Below, in pieces: positions 43,384-47,486 of a stretch of 47,486 bases of DNA; the stretch's first letter is position 1; the number at the start of each line of letters is the position of its first letter. Origin of the DNA: CAYYYG01 sp964591375 (GTDB lineage: Bacteria > Patescibacteriota > Microgenomatia > UBA1406 > GWC2-37-13). A program made the translations under genes and the position numbers. The notes below the pieces were generated by a model. It had not been told where the DNA came from. It was given only the letters and a program-made list of their open reading frames with translations, and did not search any database. The stretch lies in NCBI GenBank assembly GCA_964591375.1, contig CAZQAU010000011.1, positions 1-47,486 on the forward strand. The letters run 5' to 3'.

Positions 43384-44501
43384 AGTACTTCTCTATAAAC
43401 TGAAATTAATTGAGATATATGACTATTCCATGTAGAGTTTCTGGCTGCAGATTTTTTTGAATATTCGGCCATTTTCTGTGCTAATGAATGATTGTCAATA
43501 ATTTCCAGTATGCTTTTTTTTATAGTTTCTGCGGAAGGCTTAATAAAAGAAACCAAATGATGATCTAGCTCTAGATCACGATAACACTGCAGATCCGAAA
43601 CGATAATGGGAAGTCCGGTAGCCATCGCTTCCTGCACTGAAAGCGGATACCCTTCACTATGTGAGGGCAAAATAAAAACATCACTTAGTTGATACAACTT
43701 ACTAAGTTCTTGCTGATTTACCGGTCCGATATGTCGAATGTGACTATGTTCGTATTGAGTATCCAGATTTCCTTCCCCGACAAGTACAATAAAGTATTGA
43801 TCTGAAGCTGCCTGACACAAATACCGGTAACCTTTTTTCGGTACTAATCTTCCCACGAATATTACGATAGGAATAGTAACGGGAAGATTATGTAGTTTAC
43901 GAAGACGATTTTTTTCCGATGTTGTAACCGGATGGAACATGGTGTGATCTACTCCATTGGGAAGATAAAAAAGTTTGTTTTTATAAGACGAAAGAAATTG
44001 TTTTACTTCCGAATTAAAATATATTATTTTTTTTGCATATCGTAATATGATATAACCGGAAGATAGAGAGACGATCTGTTGAATAAAATTCAAAAATGGA
44101 TTTTTGTAATGAACAAACGGTATGTGCTGGGTAAGTACGACCGGCTTTTTATACCACATGGCATATAGGACAGCCAACAATGAAGATGGATATAAAATAT
44201 CATGCACATGAACAACATCAGCTTTTTTTATAAGTTCGATACTCTGCCTGTTGAAAAAGAATAGTGGCACCGGAACATGAATTTTGTAGAGAAAATTTAA
44301 AGCTGCCAGTTTAATAAATCGAATATTCTTATATACAAAATCTGATTTAGTGTGAGGAAAATTACTACTGATTATTGTCACCGTATGACCTTCTTTGGCC
44401 AAACTCTCTGCCTGATTACAGGCAACATTGCCAATACCGCTCCCGATAAACGGGTATGAATACGAGATGACAATAACAATATGTAATGCATTTTTTTCCA
44501 T
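43380..44501 (-). CDS. glycosyltransferase family 4
   Basis: 373 residues, GT-B fold. ISYSYPFIGSGIGNVACNQAESLAKEGH and VVHVHDILYPSSLL in the acceptor half; IVIFVGRLVPKKGYRYLC, IVLVGEGNLD, HIGPVNQQELSKLY and PSHSEGYPLSVQEAMATGLPIIVSD in the donor half, with an intact E-x7-E. Follows the GT2 gene by 6 nt and overlaps the next by 4 nt. Confidence 0.9.
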   Translation of the reverse strand: MEKNALHIVIVISYSYPFIGSGIGNVACNQAESLAKEGHTVTIISSNFPHTKSDFVYKNIRFIKLAALNFLYKIHVPVPLFFFNRQSIELIKKADVVHVHDILYPSSLLAVLYAMWYKKPVVLTQHIPFVHYKNPFLNFIQQIVSLSSGYIILRYAKKIIYFNSEVKQFLSSYKNKLFYLPNGVDHTMFHPVTTSEKNRLRKLHNLPVTIPIVIFVGRLVPKKGYRYLCQAASDQYFIVLVGEGNLDTQYEHSHIRHIGPVNQQELSKLYQLSDVFILPSHSEGYPLSVQEAMATGLPIIVSDLQCYRDLELDHHLVSFIKPSAETIKKSILEIIDNHSLAQKMAEYSKKSAARNSTWNSHISQLISVYREVL

Positions 44502-44507
44502 AAAATA

Positions 44508-45218
44508 TTATGAAACTCGGGGTTTCCAGACTATATTTATTACCAACATTCCCAGTATGCGGGTACCATCTTTTAAGCTTTCTATTTTTGAGTCACCGTC
44601 GCGTACGTCATAGGTTATGGGAACGGAATATATGCTATAACCAAGTAACACCATCTTTGTAATCATTTCCATCTCGATTGCAAATCCTTTTGATTTTATA
44701 AAGGGCAATATGGCATCAATTACCTCTTTCTTCCAAGCAAAATAACCACTCAGTACATCAGTGACATTCGCGCCGTATATATGACGAACTAAAAATGTAT
44801 AAAACCAGTTGGCTATTCTGTTTTGCAGTTTAAAAGCTCCCCGAATTACTTTGCCACCGAGGCGAGACCCTACAACTACATCACAAAAATTATTTTCCAG
44901 AGGTTCGATCAGGCGTAATATCTCATTTCCTTTGTATGTATTGTCACCATCAAGCATGACAACAAAAGCGGTATCCTTAGTAACCGCTTCAAATCCTGTG
45001 CGGATTGCATACCCTTTTCCTTTTCTATTTTCTGTTATGAGACGCGCTTTTTTTTCCAGAGCAATGTGAGCTGTACGATCAGTTGAATTATTGTTTATGA
45101 CAATAATATCCGGAATATATCCATGCGCAGTAAGTTTTTGCATTGGAATGCCATCGATGACTTTGGCAATGCCATGTTCTTCGTTATAACACGGTATTAA
45201 TATAGCTATTTTTTTCAT
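44508..45218 (-). CDS. glycosyltransferase family 2, dolichyl-phosphate mannose synthase-like
   Basis: 236 residues with GT-A fold: IAILIPCYNEEHGI, IIVINNNSTDRTAHIA, KGKGYAIRTGFEAV, VVMLDGDNTYKGNEI (metal-binding DGD), DVVVGSRLGGK and DVLSGYFAWKKE. This is the DPM1/undecaprenyl-phosphate glycosyltransferase type, which charges the lipid carrier with a sugar, the donor that membrane GT-C enzymes need. It pairs logically with the DUF2206-like membrane protein. It ends without the membrane helices some homologues have. Confidence 0.9.
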   Translation of the reverse strand: MKKIAILIPCYNEEHGIAKVIDGIPMQKLTAHGYIPDIIVINNNSTDRTAHIALEKKARLITENRKGKGYAIRTGFEAVTKDTAFVVMLDGDNTYKGNEILRLIEPLENNFCDVVVGSRLGGKVIRGAFKLQNRIANWFYTFLVRHIYGANVTDVLSGYFAWKKEVIDAILPFIKSKGFAIEMEMITKMVLLGYSIYSVPITYDVRDGDSKIESLKDGTRILGMLVINIVWKPRVS

Positions 45219-45220
45219 TT

Positions 45221-45664
45221 TTATTTTTCAGCTACTAAAAAGGTAATCTGTTGTTTTTTTTCGATCAGGTTTACTACAATTTTCGCTTTGGCAAAAGCAG
45301 GTGGAAGCACATATTTTTCTGTAATTGATTTATACTCGTTATGAAGTAAACCAATAATACCCCGATCAATTGTTATTGATGCTCCTTTTATCTGTGCATA
45401 TACTTCATAGGAATACGACATATTTTTGTTTTCCAGATTATGAATGGTAAAACGAAAATTTAGTGGAGTTGCTGCTCGTACAGTCGCCGGTAATGTAAGA
45501 TGATCTTCCATGTACAACTCTGTATAAGATTGTGTTTGAGATTGCATTACAGAAGCGATATTTTTTTTAATGTCTGAAAGGTTAGCAAGAAATAAAAAAG
45601 ATAAAAATAGAATCGTGAATAATATGGAAAAAATAAGTATCAAATTGTATGAAAATATTTTCAT
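45221..45664 (-). CDS. DUF1616-like membrane-anchored protein, first gene of the glycan operon
   Basis: 147 residues: one N-terminal membrane helix (NLILIFSILFTILFLSFLFLA) then a beta-rich extracytoplasmic domain with TELYMEDHLTLPATVRAATPLNFRFTIHNLENKNMSYSYEV (in parts TELYMEDHLTLPATV and FRFTIHNLENKNMSYSYEV), which resembles DUF1616 domains found beside glycosyltransferases in archaea and CPR. The function is unknown. ATG at 45664 is preferred; a GTG at 45688 is in frame. A TATATT at 45690-45695 gives a short ~19-nt leader, and a weaker TGTAGT lies 6 nt before the ATG. The next gene follows after 2 nt. Confidence 0.65.
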   Translation of the reverse strand: MKIFSYNLILIFSILFTILFLSFLFLANLSDIKKNIASVMQSQTQSYTELYMEDHLTLPATVRAATPLNFRFTIHNLENKNMSYSYEVYAQIKGASITIDRGIIGLLHNEYKSITEKYVLPPAFAKAKIVVNLIEKKQQITFLVAEK

Positions 45665-45955
45665 TTTTTTACTACAAAAAAACCACACTAATATAAATAT
45701 CTCTATTCAAATCAGATCTATATGAACGCAAAAACCCGAAACTTTATAAGCAGTTATATACTAAGATTTTTGATAGATGGAAGATCTCATATTAGTGCTA
45801 TATATATATTAAATTTTGTGTGCAAAACTTAAACAGCTTACACTATAAAGTATAAATTTTTGTTTGTCAATTGATGAATAATTTATACATATTTTTCAGA
45901 TGAGAAATGCATGCCAGACGAAGGTTTGTCTATCAACCACTTGTTATAATATGAC
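45665..45955. other. intergenic region between the glycan operon and the dioxygenase
   Basis: An A+T-rich stretch holding the divergent promoters of the two units. No reading frame with a start signal and no stable hairpin was found. Confidence 0.6.
45945..45950 (+). promoter_or_regulatory. -10 box of the dioxygenase gene, leaderless type
   Basis: TATAAT ends 5 nt before the ATG at 45956. Confidence 0.65.
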
Positions 45956-46903
45956 ATGACAACAACAAACGGTATTCATCATATAACAGCCATTGCCTCG
46001 GATAGTGTATATACATTGAATTTTTATACTAAAATATTGGGTCTGCGTTTGGTTAAAAAAACTGTCAATCAGGATGATGTATCGACATATCATTTATTTT
46101 TTGGAGACAAACTCGGGCATCCCGGTATGGACTTAACTTTTTTTATTTTTCTTCCGTCAATGCAGGGAAAACGGGGCAACGGTCTGGTCACTTCAATTGC
46201 ACTGGCTGTTCCCGAAATGTCACTGGATTTTTGGTTACAACGTTTAAAGGAAAATAAGGTGAGAAATAATGGAATTTCCGAAAGATTTGATCGAAAAAGA
46301 ATAACATTTTTTGACAAGGATAATCAGCAGTTGGAGCTAGTTGGTGTGCCCGCTTCAGAAATAGAAGACTCAGCCGATATATGGACTACCAAAGATATTT
46401 CTAAAGACTATGCTATTCGAAGCTTTTATGCTGCCACCTTACGCGTTCAGGATATAAGGTTAGTGGAACCAGTCCTTACCTCCGTATTTGGATATGAAAA
46501 AATCGCCCAGTATGCAATTTCGACCTTGTATAAGGTGCCCAATTCCAAACGCGCGGCTTTTCTTGAAGTGCAGGAAGACAGAGCCAGTGCTTTTGGTTTT
46601 AACGCTGCCGGAACAGTACATCACATTGCTTTTAGAGCGAAAGATGAAGCCCATCAAATGGAGCTAAAAAATAAGCTTGATGAAATGGGAATTCAGCATA
46701 CAACGGTTATTGATCGTTTTTATTTTAAATCTGTCTATTTCCGCGTACCAGCCGGTATTTTGTTTGAGATTGCCACCGATGGTCCCGGCTTTACTGCTGA
46801 TGAAAAAGAGTCTGAGCTGGGCAAACATTTAGCGTTACCGCCATTTTTGGAGAGCGAACGAAAGATGATCGAATCACAGTTAATTCCTTTGACTACCGAT
46901 TAA
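45956..46903 (+). CDS. ring-cleaving dioxygenase of the glyoxalase/VOC family (MhqO-like)
   Basis: 315 residues with two VOC modules. Metal-ligand candidates: His in GIHHITAIAS and Glu in QQLELVG for module 1; His in TVHHIAFRAKDEAHQ and Glu in GILFEIATDGPGF for module 2. The GPGF end and the GLRLVKKTVNQDDVSTYHLFFGD segment are typical of the MhqO/MhqE/LinE group, which opens hydroquinone or catechol rings using Fe(II) and oxygen. It is followed after 1 nt by an alpha/beta hydrolase, the same pairing as mhqO-mhqD in Bacillus. Oxygen-dependent chemistry would be notable in a presumed fermentative CPR cell. Confidence 0.88.
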   Translation: MTTTNGIHHITAIASDSVYTLNFYTKILGLRLVKKTVNQDDVSTYHLFFGDKLGHPGMDLTFFIFLPSMQGKRGNGLVTSIALAVPEMSLDFWLQRLKENKVRNNGISERFDRKRITFFDKDNQQLELVGVPASEIEDSADIWTTKDISKDYAIRSFYAATLRVQDIRLVEPVLTSVFGYEKIAQYAISTLYKVPNSKRAAFLEVQEDRASAFGFNAAGTVHHIAFRAKDEAHQMELKNKLDEMGIQHTTVIDRFYFKSVYFRVPAGILFEIATDGPGFTADEKESELGKHLALPPFLESERKMIESQLIPLTTD

Positions 46904-46904
46904 T

Positions 46905-47486
46905 ATGAATACTGCAGATACTCTTTTTTTTAATAGATATATTCAGGGAACATCGGACAGGATATTTGTGCTATTGCATGGCACTGGTGGCAATGAAAAT
47001 GACTTAATTCCACTCACTGAATTAGTAGCACCTACAGCTTCAATTCTCAGTCTACGGGGAAATGTTCAGGAAAACGGGATGAATCGTTTTTTTGAACGAT
47101 TTGGTGATGGTAGTTTTAATTTAAAAAGTATTACTACCGAAACTGCGAAACTGAAAAAATTTTTATCTCACTGGTTAAAAAAACAAAACAAAACATATGA
47201 TGATCTTTGTTTTTTAGGCTATTCCAATGGTGCAAACTTTGCGCTTAGTTTTATGCTGTTGTATCCTAATCTGATTAATAGCGCAATATTATTGCATCCA
47301 ATGTTACCGTTTAAACCCGATTCCAGTCTTCATTTTAAAAAAACTAAAGTATTAATAACCTATGGTACACATGATCCGTATTCTACCGAAGCACAGATGA
47401 GTATGATGGAAGAAATTTTACGCAAAGCCAATGCAGTGGTAAATACTTATCGACATGAAGGTGGGCATGAACTACAAGAAGGCGAA
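46905..47486 (+). CDS. alpha/beta hydrolase, carboxylesterase/MhqD-like, 3' end outside window
   Basis: 194 residues are visible before the window ends. FVLLHGTGGNENDLIPLTELV is the oxyanion-loop start of the phospholipase/carboxylesterase family; GYSNGANFALSFMLLYP holds the nucleophile elbow (G-Y-S-N-G); ITYGTHDPYST carries the acid Asp; GGHELQE the catalytic His. All three triad residues are therefore present. Its ATG is 1 nt past the dioxygenase stop, so the pair is co-translated. In Bacillus the corresponding hydrolase MhqD acts with MhqO in quinone and catechol resistance; the precise substrate here is unknown. Confidence 0.85.
   Translation, partial: MNTADTLFFNRYIQGTSDRIFVLLHGTGGNENDLIPLTELVAPTASILSLRGNVQENGMNRFFERFGDGSFNLKSITTETAKLKKFLSHWLKKQNKTYDDLCFLGYSNGANFALSFMLLYPNLINSAILLHPMLPFKPDSSLHFKKTKVLITYGTHDPYSTEAQMSMMEEILRKANAVVNTYRHEGGHELQEGE

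Overview
The window looks like a scaffold from a small-genome bacterium of the Candidate Phyla Radiation (Patescibacteria), most likely a Microgenomates-type lineage. The A+T-rich core genes, a short UvrC lacking the C-terminal helix-hairpin-helix domain, large LamG, transglutaminase and tail-fibre-like surface proteins, and a long glycosyltransferase cluster all fit. TGA is used as a stop, so this is not one of the TGA-glycine CPR groups. The lineage is inference; no 16S gene is present. Four runs of exactly 100 N (1602-1701, 9974-10073, 19756-19855, 24882-24981) are scaffold joins of unknown true length, and each cuts or adjoins a gene.

Layout. 1-1385: 5' part of a 23S rRNA gene (minus strand) preceded by two tRNAs but no 16S. 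1423-3380: a structured RNA element and an APC-type permease. 3675-9860 (plus strand): phosphoenolpyruvate synthase and enolase, a high-GC ORFan with a structured leader, then ruvA and ruvB. 9884-13394: small ORFans, a Nudix hydrolase, an ArsP-like permease and tRNA-Leu. 13463-24698 (minus strand): solute-binding protein, secG, uvrC, a transglutaminase surface protein, a LamG surface protein, uvrA, uvrB. 24804-33899: small membrane proteins, a two-gene lycopene cyclase (crtYc/crtYd), a von Willebrand A protein, a tail-fibre-like surface protein, a GH5-like glycosidase and a CPBP-like membrane protein. 33889-45664 (minus strand): one tightly overlapping glycan-assembly operon with flippase, pyruvyl transferase, six glycosyltransferases, a DUF2206-like membrane protein and a DUF1616-like protein. 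45956-end: a ring-cleaving dioxygenase and an alpha/beta hydrolase resembling the mhqO/mhqD quinone-detoxification pair.

The main cross-window pattern is two modes of translation start. About a dozen core genes have a TATAAT-like -10 box ending only 5-7 nt before the ATG, so their mRNAs should be leaderless. A second set of at least seven small, unrelated ORFan genes (7593, 10283, 10680, 12567, 13099, 25006, 26469) instead carries Shine-Dalgarno sequences. Most of these have strong hairpins near their 3' ends, two have long structured leaders, and at least two are clearly richer in G+C. They look like separately acquired or separately regulated gene units and are the best candidates for something undescribed.

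Functionally the window combines nucleotide excision repair (UvrA, UvrB, UvrC), branch migration (RuvA, RuvB), lower glycolysis/gluconeogenesis (PpsA, Eno), protein export (SecG) and a large investment in cell-surface protein and glycan construction, as expected of an organism living in close contact with other cells.
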